Assembly (NCBI RefSeq): GCF_009727055.1
Contig: NC_052353.1
Span: forward strand, 46,622,196 to 46,686,195
Direction: 5' to 3'
Length of the DNA stretch: 64,000 nt
Source: Benincasa hispida
Lineage: Eukaryota > Streptophyta > Magnoliopsida > Cucurbitales > Cucurbitaceae
Under the pieces are notes generated by a model. It did no database searches, was not told the origin of the DNA, and was given only the letters and a program-made list of their open reading frames with translations. The translations under genes were made by a program, and so were the position numbers. Numbering within the stretch: position 1 is the first letter of the stretch; every line of letters begins with the position of its first letter. Shown here piece after piece: positions 9,827-23,612 of this stretch.

Positions 9827-12800
9827 TCATTGCTTAATGAGATTCCTAATAACGTATGGAAGGATACCACCATGGTTGAAATAGGCCAGCTCCACCTATA
9901 CAGAGGAATCGAAATTAGGGGAAAATTCTGTGTTGCGGGTAGGGAAGAAGAAATCATTTCAAGCTGATGATGAAGTGAAAGAAAAAGAAAATGAAATTAC
10001 CTCAGTGTCAAAGCGAACAGTGCAGGTGAAAGATTTGCCAGAATCAGTGGTGACGGTCACGTCTTGGCCAGGCCTTATCTCACTGATGTTGTTCGGAAGG
10101 TCAATTGAGTAACGCTCATGTCCAGTCAATCCAAGTGAATCGGCATCCTCACCAGACTTGAAACATAGTGGAATGATACCCATTCCTACCAAGTTACTAC
10201 GATGAATTCTCTCAAAGCTTTTCGCAATAACTGCTTTAACTCCCTGGTGCCAATTAAGTAGAAAACATCGTCAATGCACGTCCCACGAACGAAAATAAAA
10301 ACTGAAAAATAGATTTCTCATGGAATAGAAATTAGTTACACTCACCAACAACATTGGGCCCTTGGCAGCCCAATCCCGAGAGCTTCCACTTCCATACTCA
10401 GCCCCAGCCAGCACAATGGTGTCTTGACCAGCTGACTTGTATCTCTGAAACAGAAAATAGATCACAAGAACAAGTCATCACTAAAAAAATGGTGCACAGA
10501 TATTCTAAATCAACTATTACATTGAAAGGTGAAACGACAATATATATATATATATATCACATGAGATGGGAACGCTGCAGTTATGGCAAGTTCATAAACT
10601 GTTCTTCCTATGGAATTATGAGTTCTACAGCTAAAAAATTTTCAACATTCCTTCCAAAATTAATGCTCAACCACTATTTTACTGCTGTTCTTTTCATCAC
10701 TCCATTAAAAACAAAAGCGGACGTAAGAAGAAGAGCCACAGAAACAAACAATCGTCTACTTGCAAGCTAAGGTCACTTTGAGGACAATTAAAGAAAACAA
10801 ACAGAGAACTGATGAGGAAGAGCATGCATATACTATTTTTTAATAAACATTATGCGAATATGAGAACTAAGATACTTACTTCTGCTGCTTCAAAGACATA
10901 AAGTTTCTCTCCGGTGGGAACATGAACGGTCTTCGGGCCCACTTCACCATTCAAAAGCTTGTTAACAAGGCGGATGTTGGCAAACGTACCCCTTGCCATC
11001 ACCTCATCATTTCCTCGCCTACTTCCATAAGAATTGAAATCCTTGCGATCCACTCCACGCTCAAGAAGGTATTTTGCCGCAGGACTGTCCTTGTGGATGC
11101 TTCCTGCAGGGGAAATGTGGTCTGTAGTGATACTATCTCCAAAGTTCAATAGGCAGTAAGCATCCTTAACGCCATGTGGTCCCGGGGAGTCCATGGTCAT
11201 ATTCTTGAAGTAGGGTGGCTCATGAATATAGGTGGACTTGGGGTCCCATGAGTACAGGGTGCCATCAGGTACTGAAAGTTGGTTCCACATTGGGTTTCCT
11301 TTAGTAATTGATTCATAAGTACTTCTGAACATGTCGGGCAATACACTAGATTGAACAACCTAATACATATTTTAAACCAGTTAAATCCCTATTTCCACTT
11401 AAAACGTAATTCATAGCACTTTAACAAAATAAAAACCATTCACCTCGGCTATTTCTTCTGTAGAAGGCCAGATATCTCTGAAATAGACATCCTTTCCATC
11501 CTTCCCTTTTCCAATTGGTTCCTTCTCAAAGTCGATATCAACCTGGAAAATTCATTCAATTTATCTCATGTTTGACAAAATAGTACCAGATTAGAGCCAC
11601 ATAATTCAAGGTTTCCACCCAATTATTGCAAAATATGATTCAAGCTTGTGACACACTTCAACTCAATAGTTTTTTTACCAACTGCGAGAAGGTGACCCAC
11701 AGAAACCCTAAATCCTAAAGTTCTTGCTCAAAAAAATGTATATCAACATTAAGAGTTGAAAAGGAACTGTCGTGACACCAGACATCGCCCAAATCAGTCC
11801 CAGGGAGGTCAAAAGAACACCATCCATTTGGAATGATTAAAAAAGTTGCGAGAGAGTACTTTTATTTTTAGAAAACGATCTAAAGTAATTACAAGATAAA
11901 GAAACAAGACAAGGTGACATGACCCCCTAAATGGCTAAATCACCTTCCAATGGTTAAGAAATTACTTTACGTATTATCTATAAATCGACAAAGAGCATCA
12001 CAAGCAATGCACTAATTAAGCTGAATTTACCACCAAAAGTAGCCTAGTATTGAAACAGAATGGCATTGCAAAAACAGTCCTTTGCCAAAATAACTAGATA
12101 AACTACAAATCAGAAGGCCACAAACCACAAAATCTACTGTTAAGCCATGCTGAGGTTAAGGCCTCGTGCAAAAAGGACATCATCTTATTTTCAACTGACG
12201 ATCCTCCACCTTAAGTTAAACTACAAAAGTAGAATTAAAACTAAGAAAACGTTGGGCGAGAACATTTTGGCAACTTTCATACCACTACCTCTCTGAAATC
12301 TAGCTTAAAATTAAATTTAACCAAAGGAACCAAAACAGTACCCAAAACATTTTATCATTCCACAGCTCAAAATCAACCAGAAAAAGTAGATATAAAAACT
12401 GCCAGTGCATACCGTGCCAGCCAAGGCATAAGCTACAACCAAGGGAGGTGAAGCAAGGTAGTTTGCTCTGGTCAGTGGATGAACACGACCCTCAAAATTC
12501 CGGTTCCCAGAGAGCACAGCAGCTGCAACAATATCTGCAAAAAGTCCTTACGAAAATTAGAATTAAGGCGAATATGAAACAGCATATTCTTATCAAATCT
12601 TATTTAATGAGTAAAGTCAGCCCGTTTTATAAAACAATCACATCCCCTGATTACATGATCTATTCAATTTTTCACATTCTAAAATTACCGTTCTCAGATA
12701 TAGCAGCAGATACTGATTCATCCAGATCCCCAGAATTCCCGATACAGGTTGTACAACCATAGCCAACTATATGGAAGCCCTGCTGATTTAGATATGGCTG

Positions 12801-15800
12801 TAGTCCACTGCATCAATCAAATACAGCCTTATTACTTTTTGTTTTTTGGGTAACAAAAGCAAGGTATATTTTTAATAGATGAAAATGCCAACGATTCTAT
12901 CCTTTTAAAATAAAAGCTAAAAGATCAGTTGGTAATATTTCATTCCTTGATTTTTTTTTAATTAAAAACAAACGTGTTTTTGTTGATATCTAAAAGGCAA
13001 GCCTCCCTCCTTAATAGTTCTTTTCATCATTTTTATTTATAAAAGGCAAAGAAGATGTCACCATAAATTGAAATTACAAAGTTTTGAATATTTTGTTTTT
13101 AAGTAAATTTTTGTTTTTTTAACCTTAGATTTTGGAGAACATTTTATTTTTTGAAACAAAGGAAGGAAAAAAACAATTATTAAACATGTTTCAATTGTTC
13201 TTTTCTTCTTAGGGGAAAAAAATAGGGGATCCAAGAAATGAGAAAAATGAATGTTACTAGAATAGATGATTGATGTATAACAACTAGGTTTGATAACCAG
13301 TTACCTCTTCAGCAAGTATTTTGTCACAACTCCAGAACCTGGTGCAAGACTTGTTTTCACCCATGGCTTGACCTGTTGTAACGTTAAGAAGGCATGATCA
13401 ACATGCTAAGACTATAATTTCACCCCTCAAGCCAGGCCAAAAAGGGATAAAAGTAGAATGATAAAAGCCAAAATTGCAATGTTTGAAGAAGAAACCATAA
13501 AACACTGAAAAAGGAAGGGAAAGGGATACTAGAGGGGTCTCTTAAATGAAGTGAACTCCCTTGTTCATGAGTACCTGTAAACCAAGTTCACAAGCCTTTT
13601 TCGCTACAAGAGCAGCCCCTAACATAACACTAGGGTTTGACGTATTGGTACAGCTTGTTATGGCTGCAATAACAACACTGCCATGTTTAAGCTCAGCTGG
13701 CTGTCCATGGAATGAAAACTTCGCCACTTTTTCCTGTGCTTCTTTTGGTATAGCAAATCCCTAGAATTGAAGCAAGAATTGAAAATATTTATAGAATGAA
13801 CAAAATTTATGTTAAGACTCTGTGTCAATTTTTTTAGAAAAAAATGTTATAATATACATATTAGCTTCACACCATATGTAATAGAAAAAGTAATACACAT
13901 ACCTTAAACCCAACTTTGTTATCAAGGCAAGCATGCCAATCAGACTTCATCTCCTTCAAAGGCACACGATCATGAGGTCTGTGACATAACAGATTCAACA
14001 TCAGAAACAATAAGACTACGAAAGATTCAGATATAAACATGAAGGGCAGAGAAGATATTGACAAAGGAGCTAAGATCCATACCTTTTTGGTCCTGAAATG
14101 CATGGCTCGACATCTGCAAGGTCTAATTGTAGGTAAGATGAATACACTCTTTCTTGTTGAGGCTGAACAACAAACACAACCAAACATAAGAGATCAGTAC
14201 TGCTACATCTAAAATTCAGATGACCAGAAGGTAAACACGCGCATAACAGCAATAAGAAAACTAATATGTAGGACTTTACCTCATTATAGTCCACAAACAT
14301 TTTATTTGCCCGGAGATAAGCTTCAATCATTGACACCTATGGTCAAAAAACAAACAAGTTACACAGAATTTCACTTCTTCTATACAACTTATTAATCAAT
14401 GCACTAACATAACACCCACGGTTTCATCACTTCTTCCAGTTAGCTTGAGATATTGCAAGGTAACATGATCCACCGGAAAGAAGCCCATCGTTGCACCATA
14501 CTCAGGAGACATATTTGCGATCGTAGCTCGGTCAGCTAACGATAGTTCCTCCATGCCATCCCCTAGAATCACATACACATACAAAAGCTATGAGCTGAAA
14601 AGTGAAATTGGGTCAAACAGCCAATGACAAGGTATAGGTTTCAATTACCATAGAACTCAACAAATTTGCCAACAACGCCATGCTTCCGCAACATTTGTGT
14701 CACAGTCAAAACCAAGTCCGTAGCAGTGACCCCATTTCGTAACTTTCCAGATAACTTGAACCCAACAACACCAGGCAATACCATGCTCATTGGCTATCAA
14801 TTACAAAATTCAAACTTTAGTATAGAACTCAACACAAGCTTTCAAAATAACACAGCAAAATGTAAGTTTATAAAAGAAAACAATAGGCCAGAACTTAATT
14901 ACCTGTCCAAGCATCGCAGCCTCTGCCTCAATACCTCCAACACCCCAACCAGCAACCCCCAAACCATCAATCATTGTTGTGTGAGAATCAGTTCCAACAA
15001 CACTATCAGGGTAGAGCAGGCCACTGGTGTTGAAAACCACTCTTCCAAGATATTCCAGATTGACCTGCAACATTAGAAGTAAAATTTTAAATACTAGCAT
15101 GACTTCACCTTTTTTCATTTCACTCGATAATAGTTTTTCCACCAAAAAGAAAATGTTGAATTAACCTGGTCTTGTTAAGAGACAGAACACCTCAAAAGTA
15201 AAATTTTAGACTCCAGAACCTTCTAGCTCAATTCAAATAATGGGTTACCTGATGCACAATACCAGACCCAGGAGGAACAACCAGCATATTCTGGAATGCA
15301 TTAGACCCCCATTTTAGGAAAGCAAATCTTTCCTTGTTCCTTTGGAATTCAAGCTCCATATTGGCCTGAACTGCATTTTCTGATCTAGCTACATCAACTT
15401 GAACTGAATGATCGATCACAAGGTCTACGGGAACCTACATGACAGATGCTCATGCCAGTTAGAAATTATCGAAAGAACCATAGATGTCATAAATTTGGAT
15501 GGTTAGGGATATCTACATGCATGAAGATGTATATTGTAACGAAATAATTGATAACTTGAAAAGAAGAGATCGTGACTACAGCATATATACCACCCTTTAA
15601 GTGCTCAAGAAAAATTTATGAATTATGATGACAATCAGGAATAAAAGAGCAAGTGTTCATCAAATATTACATTCTCAATAATAATTGAATATCACCATGA
15701 AACATCTCATCATAATTCTCACATCTTGGCTATCAAAACAAGATGTGGAACCTTAGTAAAAGCAGTGAATTAAATCAACGGTGTTCACACCCCACACAGA

Positions 15801-17066
15801 TAAAACACATATTTACCACCGACCAAAAGTATAAAGGTTTTTAAGAAGTAAAAACATACCAGGGGATTTATTTTATTGGAATCACTACCCAGTTTGTTCA
15901 TGGCATCACGCATACAAGCAAGATCAACAACCGCTGGCACCCCGGTAAAATCCTGGGATCATCGAAGTATTAGGGAGGGGAAATTTTGAAAAATAATGAC
16001 AAACCATCCATGAAAATCTCAGAATCTACCAAACAGTACCTGAAGTAAGACACGAGCAGGTTTGAAAGGAATTTCAACTTGTTTTGGGGAGCTATTTTCC
16101 CAATCAATAATTTTCTCGACATCTTCCTTTTTCACTTGGAAATTATCACAGTTTCGAATTGCAGATTCGAGTAATATTCTGATGGAGTAAGGCAACTTAT
16201 CTGTCAACCATAAACGCAAAATAACAATGAGTATTCACATTAAGCAAAACCAAGGCACGAGAATGGCTTTGTAGAAAACTAATAAACAAAATTCCTTCTG
16301 CCATATTAAGTTCGAAAAAGTTACCAATTCTCGGATCATTCAAAGACGGTAGACTGTAATACTTCCCAAATTCTCCACCTCCAGGCTTAGGAAGACTCGT
16401 TAAATTCTCCTTGAAAGGATTTTCAGCAGCTAAAACCACAACAATGCTTATCAGAATAAGACTAACGTACAAAACAAAATACAACATTACTCGCAGCATC
16501 AAATTTCATCCTCACAACATATGTAACCCTCAGAAACCATATAAATTAAAAGTACAACCAGAAAGAGACAGGCGTATTAGACTACGTCTAAATTCTATCC
16601 TATTTTCGTTAATTGTTCATCAAAGCGAAATAACTATATTGCCTCGCATACATCAGTGACAACAACAGAAGTATTCCATAATCCATACAAAAAACATCGT
16701 GACCGAAAAATTACATCCAGAACAGATCGTTTTACACAAAATGGAATAACAACAACAACAACAACAACAATAATAAAGGTAAATCTTCTTGGTCATACCC
16801 ATGGAAGAGAACTTGCGGTGAAGACGTTCAATCGCGGGAGCAGTGGCTCTGATCTGAGCACGAAGACTGAGAGGAGAACGCCAATCGACACGGTGGCTCC
16901 AGCGAAGAACCGATCGAAAGGCAGAGGAAGCAGAGAGAGATCTGTAAGTAGAAGCGAAGGAAGGCTTGGGAGAAGAACCAGAGGGAAAAGCTCTGGAGCA
17001 AAAAGAAGGCGAAAATAGCCTCGTTCTTGAAGCTCTGAGCAGCGCAGACGCTGAGGCCGAAGCCAT
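9827..17066 (-). CDS. ACO: Aconitate hydratase, mitochondrial type, 20 exons, complete
   Basis: This enzyme isomerises citrate and isocitrate through cis-aconitate in the TCA cycle, using a 4Fe-4S cluster. Exons in gene order: 17066-16799, 16429-16325, 16200-16040, 15952-15860, 15434-15249, 15064-14903, 14793-14649, 14562-14420, 14336-14280, 14162-14083, 13978-13903, 13760-13575, 13372-13305, 12807-12689, 12534-12413, 11542-11444, 11359-10880, 10444-10346, 10243-10001, 9895-9827. Every intron is GT-AG and phases agree, giving 2961 bp and 986 residues, the length of plant mitochondrial aconitases. Residues 1 to about 88 are rich in Ser/Arg/Ala with few acids, as in a mitochondrial presequence. 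Visible motifs are GTDSH (295-299), the cluster cysteines Cys529 (SCTNT), Cys595 and Cys598 (GCTTC), and YGSGSSRDW (867-875) in the swivel domain. The protein ends NLIKQ. No lesion was seen. The family is certain; the exact paralogue number is not. Confidence 0.97.
10540..10557. repeat. (AT)9 microsatellite in aconitase intron 17
   Basis: A perfect AT dinucleotide run inside the intron between exons 17 and 18. Confidence 0.9.
16748..16768. repeat. (AAC)7 microsatellite in aconitase intron 1
   Basis: A trinucleotide run about 30 bp inside intron 1 from the exon 1 donor. On the gene strand it is a (GTT)n run. It is followed by aataataaa. Confidence 0.9.
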
Positions 17067-17300
17067 TATATATGAATGACGATCAGGATGAGGATAAGAA
17101 GAAAGTTATGGGATAAAGATTGGGGATTGAGCCTGAAAATGGAAGTGATTATGGGAAGAAGAAATGGTGGTCGTCGTTCTCAGGGAGAGGGAAGACAAGA
17201 AAGGGGGAGGGGCGTGTGGAAATTGGAAAAGAGAATGAAACTTAGGGCTGCGTGCCACTTTCTTCTTGGAAAGAACTCATCTGGCGGGTAAAGTTAAGAG
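17067..17300 (-). promoter_or_regulatory. Aconitase 5' UTR and promoter-proximal region
   Basis: On the gene strand this stretch is pyrimidine-rich (runs of cttcttatcctcatcc), as many plant leaders are, and it ends with tatataATGGC at the start codon. No single TATA box or start site could be fixed. The opposite strand is open here by composition only. Confidence 0.4.
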
Positions 17301-20235
17301 CCATCAAGAAGGACAAGGGAAATACTCCTCTACTGTGAGATCCACTGTGTTCACCATTCCCGTTCATCCAATTTCAAATTGGCCCTTCCTTTTAATGTCG
17401 GGATCATTAGGGGTCCTTTTGATTAATTGAATAGTCAAAATATCATTTTTCATCCTTTTATTTTATTTTATTTTATTTTATTTTAGTCCACCTCCTTCTA
17501 AAGTTTTTATTTACTCTTTTTCTTCTCAATAAATTTAAATTTTAATTCTTACTTTTTATTTGAAGTTAATTTTTTCTCTAAATTAGTTAAAAATAATTCT
17601 CTAGTCTCTTGCACTATAGGATTGGCTTCTCATAATCCTCCCTTTAACGTTAACTATAGATAATGTCACGGAGTTTAACAAATACGAATCAAACTGTCAC
17701 GACATTCTAAACCCAATTCACACATCAACATTTAGAAAATCAATACAAACATATCCTATTATGGACTGAATATCTTTCAAGGAGTTTACGATAAATTAAT
17801 AGTATGGATTAATTTTAAGTTTTATTCAAAATACAAATACTAAAATTGAAATTACAATAACTATAATCGAATGCGACCTAAATTAGAGAGATCAAATTTA
17901 TATTTTGAACTTCTATAATTTTTTACCTAATGTGACAAGTTATATCATTTTTTTTATCTACCTAATCGTGAATAATTGTCGTAATTTTTGAAATTTTCAT
18001 TGAAAATAGTAAAATATAATATAAGTTTTAGGTCCAATTTAATAAAAGTTAAAAAATTATGATCCCTAAACCTTTACTAAGATAAATATTAAAAGAAAAT
18101 ACACTGTAGTTTTTTAATATAATTGAAAACGTTATCAGCCACTTTATTTATTTTATTTATTTACTTATTATATATATTTTCGATCGTCGTCAACCACTAT
18201 TGTGTTTTATAAATGTGTGCTGGAATGGAGGTATTTTAATTGGGAAAGAATAATTTGGTCAATAATAAATTATTAAGGGCTCGGTAGCAATTTATTGGAA
18301 GTGTCCACTTGGTATGTGAAGGTAGACTTTTATTTTCTTATTCTCTTTTATTTTTTTCTATAATATGAGATGGCGGAGTTTGAGTGGAGGTACACCATAA
18401 GAAAAATGAAGGTGGCCACATGGAAGGAATTTCTTTTCAATTTCTGTTATGTAATTTTAAATGATGGGCCAAGTTGGGGAAGTTTTAGCAGAGGGCTCAG
18501 TCAATTGGGCAAATTTGGAATAATTGTGTGTGTAATTGAGAGGGATACGGTTCTCCCCATAATCTGTAAGATTTGGGGATTTGTAAATACCTACAGGAGC
18601 CACGTATTATCACTTTCCTTTCTAAATATAATAATTAATATTGGAAAAAAAACATTTTTATCTCGAGATTTTAGACCTGATTTTGATTTAATCCATAAAT
18701 TTAAAAATATTACACATTTAGTTGTTAAGTTTTAAGTCTAATTTCAATCTAGTCCTTCTCAAAATGCTATAATTTTATCATTGACATTTGATATTTTTTT
18801 AATTTGGTCCTATGTTCCAAAATTTATACTTTTAAGCTCGATTTTTTACTAAATATTCACTTTTCGTCTCGTAATTATTTTTAATTAATTAATAGGATTT
18901 GATGTCAATGATTAAAAATGTGTATTTAATGAAAAATCAATGTTAAAATTGTAAAATCTTAAAACCTTTATACCAAATTGAAATAAAGCTCAAATCTTAG
19001 GGAAAATATTTTTAAATTTAGTGACTAAATAGAAACAAAGCTCAAAATTTAAGGATCAAGGTTAATAATTTAAAACCTAAAAGACAAATAGAAACTAAAG
19101 CCAAAATTTATACACCAAAAAGGTATAATTCCCTTAACATTTTCGGACTTCTAATTTATATTTGTTTTCTCTCCATTTTAAAAGTGTGGTTTTCATATTT
19201 GTTATAGAAATATTTGAATTTATACTCAAATTCTAAAGAAATTAAAATTTTAACAAACTATTATAGAGAATAAAAACACAAAGCAAGTGGACTTGTAAGT
19301 GGAAGCTTTGTCTCTAGAATTAATTTTCAAATAGGGCTTGTGAGATTTGTGAACGTTTGGGTTTAGTATATAAATAACTGTTTAATAAATTTCAAACCTT
19401 CGATCTAGTGTTAATTAATCTCTCCATTTTTAATTGTGTGTTTAACATATATTTGACAAATTTACAATTTTTGAAAATTAATTAGTCTATTTCATATCAA
19501 TTTAAATTCTGTACGTGGTGGAATCTTGATTTTTTTTTTTTTTTTTTTTTTTTGGAAAAAGGAACATTGAAGTTTCAATTCTGTGCTTGGTATCTATGAA
19601 TTAAAAAAAATGAAAGTTTCAATAATTAAATCTGTAATTTAACATTGTTTTTATTTTATAATATAATCAATTAATTCTAACCTTACAAAATTTTAAAATT
19701 GAAAATATTATGAAATTAACGTCTTCAATTCATGACTTTTTTTTACCATATTTGTTTTTGTCGTTTTTTTGTTTTTATAATCTGATTTCACTGGCACCGT
19801 TAAAAACTATAGTCAACTTTTGAAAAAATAAAAAAGGAACAAATAGATTTCAATAGCCATTTTTTAAATTAATTTAACGAGATTTTTATTTTTTCAAAAA
19901 ACAAAGGATATAAATAGTTTTTATAAAGTTGTTTTCTTATCTAGACTAATTCAGAATTTTGTACCTTCGACAATGTTAGCGTGTGGTTAATGGATATTTA
20001 TAAACAAATTATTCCAAGAAAAATGGACATCATGTTTCCAATATTTTCACATGTATTTCGGTAGCATATTTATATATTGAGTTTATTAAGTGAATCAATA
20101 TGTATATACTTAAAATATATATATATATATGCATTTCTAAATTTAGATATATCCATGATATATTTATTTCACTTTTCAAAATTTTCACAAATCATTTATG
20201 AAAAACCGCAACAACTCTATAAAATGTAAATATAA
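17301..20235. other. AT-rich intergenic DNA with simple repeats
   Basis: No gene supported. It contains (TTTTA)6 at 17456-17485, a 24-T run at 19530-19553 and a weak inverted repeat at about 18640-19130. A 121-codon open frame at 18370-18735 shows no motif. Confidence 0.5.
18640..19130. repeat. Imperfect foldback repeat
   Basis: The left arm (ttaaaaatattacacatttagttgttaag) and the right arm (aaaatatttttaaatttagtgactaaat) are approximately inverted. The arms share the phrase type 'tttggtcc..aaattt' common in decayed plant repeats. Borders are not sharp. Confidence 0.35.
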
Positions 20236-20239
20236 ATAA

Positions 20240-20400
20240 AAGATTATTTTTAAATATAGGAAAATTAGTCAATTTATTTATAAATATATCAAAATGTTAT
20301 TATTTATTCGTGATAGACACTTATTTATGTTTGTTATTGTCTATAACTAATAGACAGTGATATTTTACTTATTATTTAAAAGTATAATTATAAAAAAATA
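20240..20400. mobile_element. Decayed tgatagac-type short element
   Basis: It contains atataggaaaattagtcaatttatttataaa, then gtgatagacac and aatagacagtgata, resembling the elements at 6511 and 20909. Ends are unclear. Confidence 0.4.
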
Positions 20401-20908
20401 TTATTTCACTCTGATTTATTAAATCAATCAAATAAATTTGAAAACTTCATTTAAAAAGAAATAAGATTTCATACCAAGCATTAAACAAACCTCTATTTTT
20501 CTTCTAAATAACCCTCTTATTTTTGGTACTATTCATTTTCGCATCTCTTATTATTATTATTATTATCCTCTTTTCAAAAAATTTATTGATATTATTAGAA
20601 AATATATTTTTTGACATCTCAATCCATTATTTGAGTTATTCCTTTTCTAGAAAACATCATATTCTCAATTATGTACTAACAATCATGTGGAGACCACGCA
20701 AAGCCAAAAGAAGAGTTGCGGTTCTCCAATCAAAGAACGCCGCTAAACTTGCGGTGCTGTTTATTTTTTAATTAAAAAAAATAATAATAAACTTGTACGG
20801 TAGCTCATATTCTCATCATCGGCTAGGGTTTTCAATTTGGTTTTCTCTTCTCGCGCTTCGTGGGCAAAAGGGTGGGCTTCGTTTCTCTAAATAACGACAC
20901 TTTCGGGA

Positions 20909-21105
20909 AATTTTTAGATACGGGAGAAAATGTCAAACTATTTATATAAACAGAAAAAAAAAATATTGACGACTTCAATCGATATATATTATTAATAGAA
21001 ATTGATAGACTTTTATCAGTTTCTATCCGTCTTTATAAATAATATTAAAATTTTATTATTTCATGTAAATAGTTTATCTTATTTTTCGATTTTTGAAAAT
21101 TCTCA
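20909..21105. mobile_element. tgatagac-type short TIR element
   Basis: The left part reads gggagaaaatgtcaaactattta and the right part ataaactatttacatg in inverse orientation, ending ttttgaaaattctca. The middle has gatagacttttatcag. Non-coding. It abuts the left flank of the MULE. Confidence 0.55.
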
Positions 21106-21114
21106 TTTTATGTA
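21106..21114. repeat. Candidate target duplication of the MULE (left)
   Basis: ttttatgta here and ttttatata at 59267-59275 match at 8 of 9 bases and lie directly outside the proposed ends. Nine bp is the usual Mutator target duplication. Confidence 0.55.
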
Positions 21115-21225
21115 GGGGAATTCTTATAAATAAGAAAAAAGCAAAAATATTTTCAATTTATAACAAAAACGAATTTTAGTTTTTCATTTTTTAAAATTAC
21201 CAAAATACCCTTCTTCTTCACCGAT

Positions 21226-21560
21226 TTTCCTTTTCTTGAAATTTCATTTGCCGCGCTCGCTCGCTGAACTCAACTTCCTCATCAATGCTATGATTTTCCT
21301 CCTCGCCATTCTCAAATTACAAACACCGTATCAATTTTCTTCCTCGCTTATTCTCCTTCTCGACACCATGATTTTCCTCCTCGCCAATTTTTCTTTTCTT
21401 CAAATTTGATTTGCCGCGCTCGTTGAACTTTGTTCTTCTTTCTTCCTCGCTGAATGTTGTTTTTCCTTCTTCCTCGTCGAACGTCGTGATCTTCTTCCTC
21501 GCCCATTCTCCTTCTCGAAACCGTTATCTTCTTCCTCGACCATGGTACAATTTTTTTTTC
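21226..21560. repeat. Direct duplication in the MULE left arm
   Basis: The phrase ttgccgcgctcg..ctgaact near 21250 recurs near 21410, with cttcctcgcc/ttcctcctcgcc units between and after. The offset is about 165 bp. It is TC-rich and non-coding as far as can be seen. Confidence 0.55.
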
Positions 21561-21744
21561 CTTCTATTTTTTGTGTTTGTAAATGTACGTTTCTTCATTG
21601 AATTCGTTTATAGTACTGGTGAGTTTTTTTTTTTTTTTTTTTATCTGCATTGCGTTTATGTGATAAATGTTTGTGGATGAATTGTTGATGGATGTTACGG
21701 GATAGAATTCTTGTTTTATGGCTTTCTTTAAATTTTACAAAGTT

Positions 21745-21915
21745 AAACGATCGGATAGCTTTTGTTATGCGATCATGTAGAGTTTACTACACGATCGTGT
21801 AACATTTGCTAAACGATTGTATAGCTAATGCTACACAATCGTGTAGAGTTTTTTAAACAATCGTGTTGCGTTGGCTGCATGATCGCATAGGCGCTCGCTT
21901 GCTAAACGATCGCAG
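21745..21915. repeat. CGATCGTTTAG-type array, MULE left arm
   Basis: About seven spaced copies of variants such as aaacgatcg, acacgatcgtgta and tgctaaacgattg. Spacing is irregular (about 25 bp). There is no coding frame. Confidence 0.75.
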
Positions 21916-21923
21916 GGTATTGG

Positions 21924-23612
21924 TGAAGGAACTCTTATCAAAGAGTACCTATGAGCGGAAGCAAGATCGTTCACAAATTCATTGTGACAGAAATACCGCA
22001 TTCACAAACAAACAGACAAGTTATGCATTTAACAACAAATTAAGGCATGCTTATCAAACTTAAATATAAAGGATCGAGAGACATACCTCTTGAAGAACTT
22101 TTCTTCTTTGATCTCTCGCTCTCGTCAAGCCAGCAACTCTCGCTATCGCTGAGATCGTCAAGTCTATCGTCCACCAAATCTCGCGGTTGCTCGCCACCAC
22201 ACGATCTTTTACACGAATAGGCAACAAGAAAGACACAACCTCTTAGTAACTTCAGTATTTTGGGAGTGAGAATCCAGGAGGTGTGGGCTCTATGGATTTC
22301 GTAGAGGGGAAGAGGAATCTACGGTTGTTTACTACGACCAAGCAAGTGGGAGATATATGAAGTCTATCGTGTAGACGAGTGCTTGATCGTTTAGCAAAAG
22401 GTGCACTATCGTTTAGTAAAACAGGGCTAATCATTTAGACGATAGTTTAGTAAAATAGCTTGGTCGTGCGATCGCTTAGAAAATACTATACGATCGTTTA
22501 GGAAAAATGCGCGTGTACATGATCGTTTAGGACAACTTGAGCTATCGTGTATGCTCTCATTACTAAACGATGGGCAGTGTACTGAAACGTGAAACGATTA
22601 TTCGATCTCTTTGAAAATGAAAACTATTTTCATTTTATCCTTCAGTTAGGAAAACTAAATGCAACCTCCCACTATCTCATTCAGTTATGGAGAAAAAACC
22701 ACCAATAATTATTTCGTACTTGTTTAATTAAAAATAAATATAATCATATTATATTTATAACCTATAGTTTAATATCACATCATATGTAACATTTAAACCA
22801 GTCCTTTTCTCCTCTACTAGATATAAATCATATTTATATCCTTTTCCTCCAATTAATGTATCTCATACATCATGTCAACTATATCATGTATAATTGACCA
22901 GTTTAATCATATCATATATAATCAAACTCTCTATTGTCAATTTGAACACTTCAAATAGACCCAAAAACTTATTCTCAACTTGAATTCATTGAGCTACCAA
23001 GGGGACCTTATGAACCTATGGCTTGAAACTCCAACGGTACGTGAATAGCTGACTAAACTCTTTAGCCACGAGATCCACCATCCATTAACTGTCAAGCATT
23101 CCACTAAAGACTGACAGTTGCACTCTTCTCACCACAAATATATTTCTGTGTCCATTGGATATAACCAATTAATAGTATGATAACCATTCGCAGATGCTCG
23201 TAAGTACAGTAGGCCAATTTACCGTTTTTCCCCTGTAGTTACATCTAACTCCTTGAGTGTCACTGATCCCTCTAATGAATAATACAATATACTCCTACTA
23301 TATGTTGACACCTCTCAGGCCATGAGAAAGTGTATGGAGCCACATCGTTCAAGTCCCGGAATCAGCCCTTAAGGGAGCAATCTATCTACTTACCCCTGCT
23401 TCGGGGAATGAGTGAATTCTATCTTATGTAGCTAAGTTCCCAACTCCCAAATTAGACTAATCCCTAAAGTGGTAGGTTTGAGTCGGCAATTTGGCTACTC
23501 ACACCTATGCAAATCAAAGGACCACCCTCAAAGACAAGAGTTCCCAACTCACTCAGGATTAAGGTCATGTTACCTATGGTTATCCTAGTGAAGTGAAGTC
23601 TCTGTCATGAAC
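21924..23612 (-). repeat. Element A 3' LTR, first piece
   Basis: It starts TGAAGGAACTC and matches 52828-54500 through its length, including the phrase ctaccaaggggaccttatg. It is cut at 23612 by the TR-GAG element and resumes at 31049. Pieces of 1689 bp and 435 bp add up to 2124 bp; the intact LTR is 2120 bp. Confidence 0.9.
22365..22570. repeat. CGATCGTTTAG-type array in the A 3' LTR
   Basis: Spaced variants such as gatcgtttag, tcgtttagtaaa, acgatcgtttag and ctaaacgatg. The equivalent block is at 53275-53460 in the other LTR. Confidence 0.75.

Noticed and set aside
16656..17018. 120-codon plus-strand open frame over aconitase exon 1
   Set aside because: Antisense of the presequence exon; Arg/Ser-rich only because of the opposite strand's composition.
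18370..18735. 121-codon plus-strand open frame
   Set aside because: No motif; AT-rich tail runs into a decayed repeat.
21411..21680. 89-codon open frame as the missing MULE N-terminus
   Set aside because: It is Ser/Leu/Phe low-complexity from TC-rich DNA and shows no Mutator N-terminal motif.
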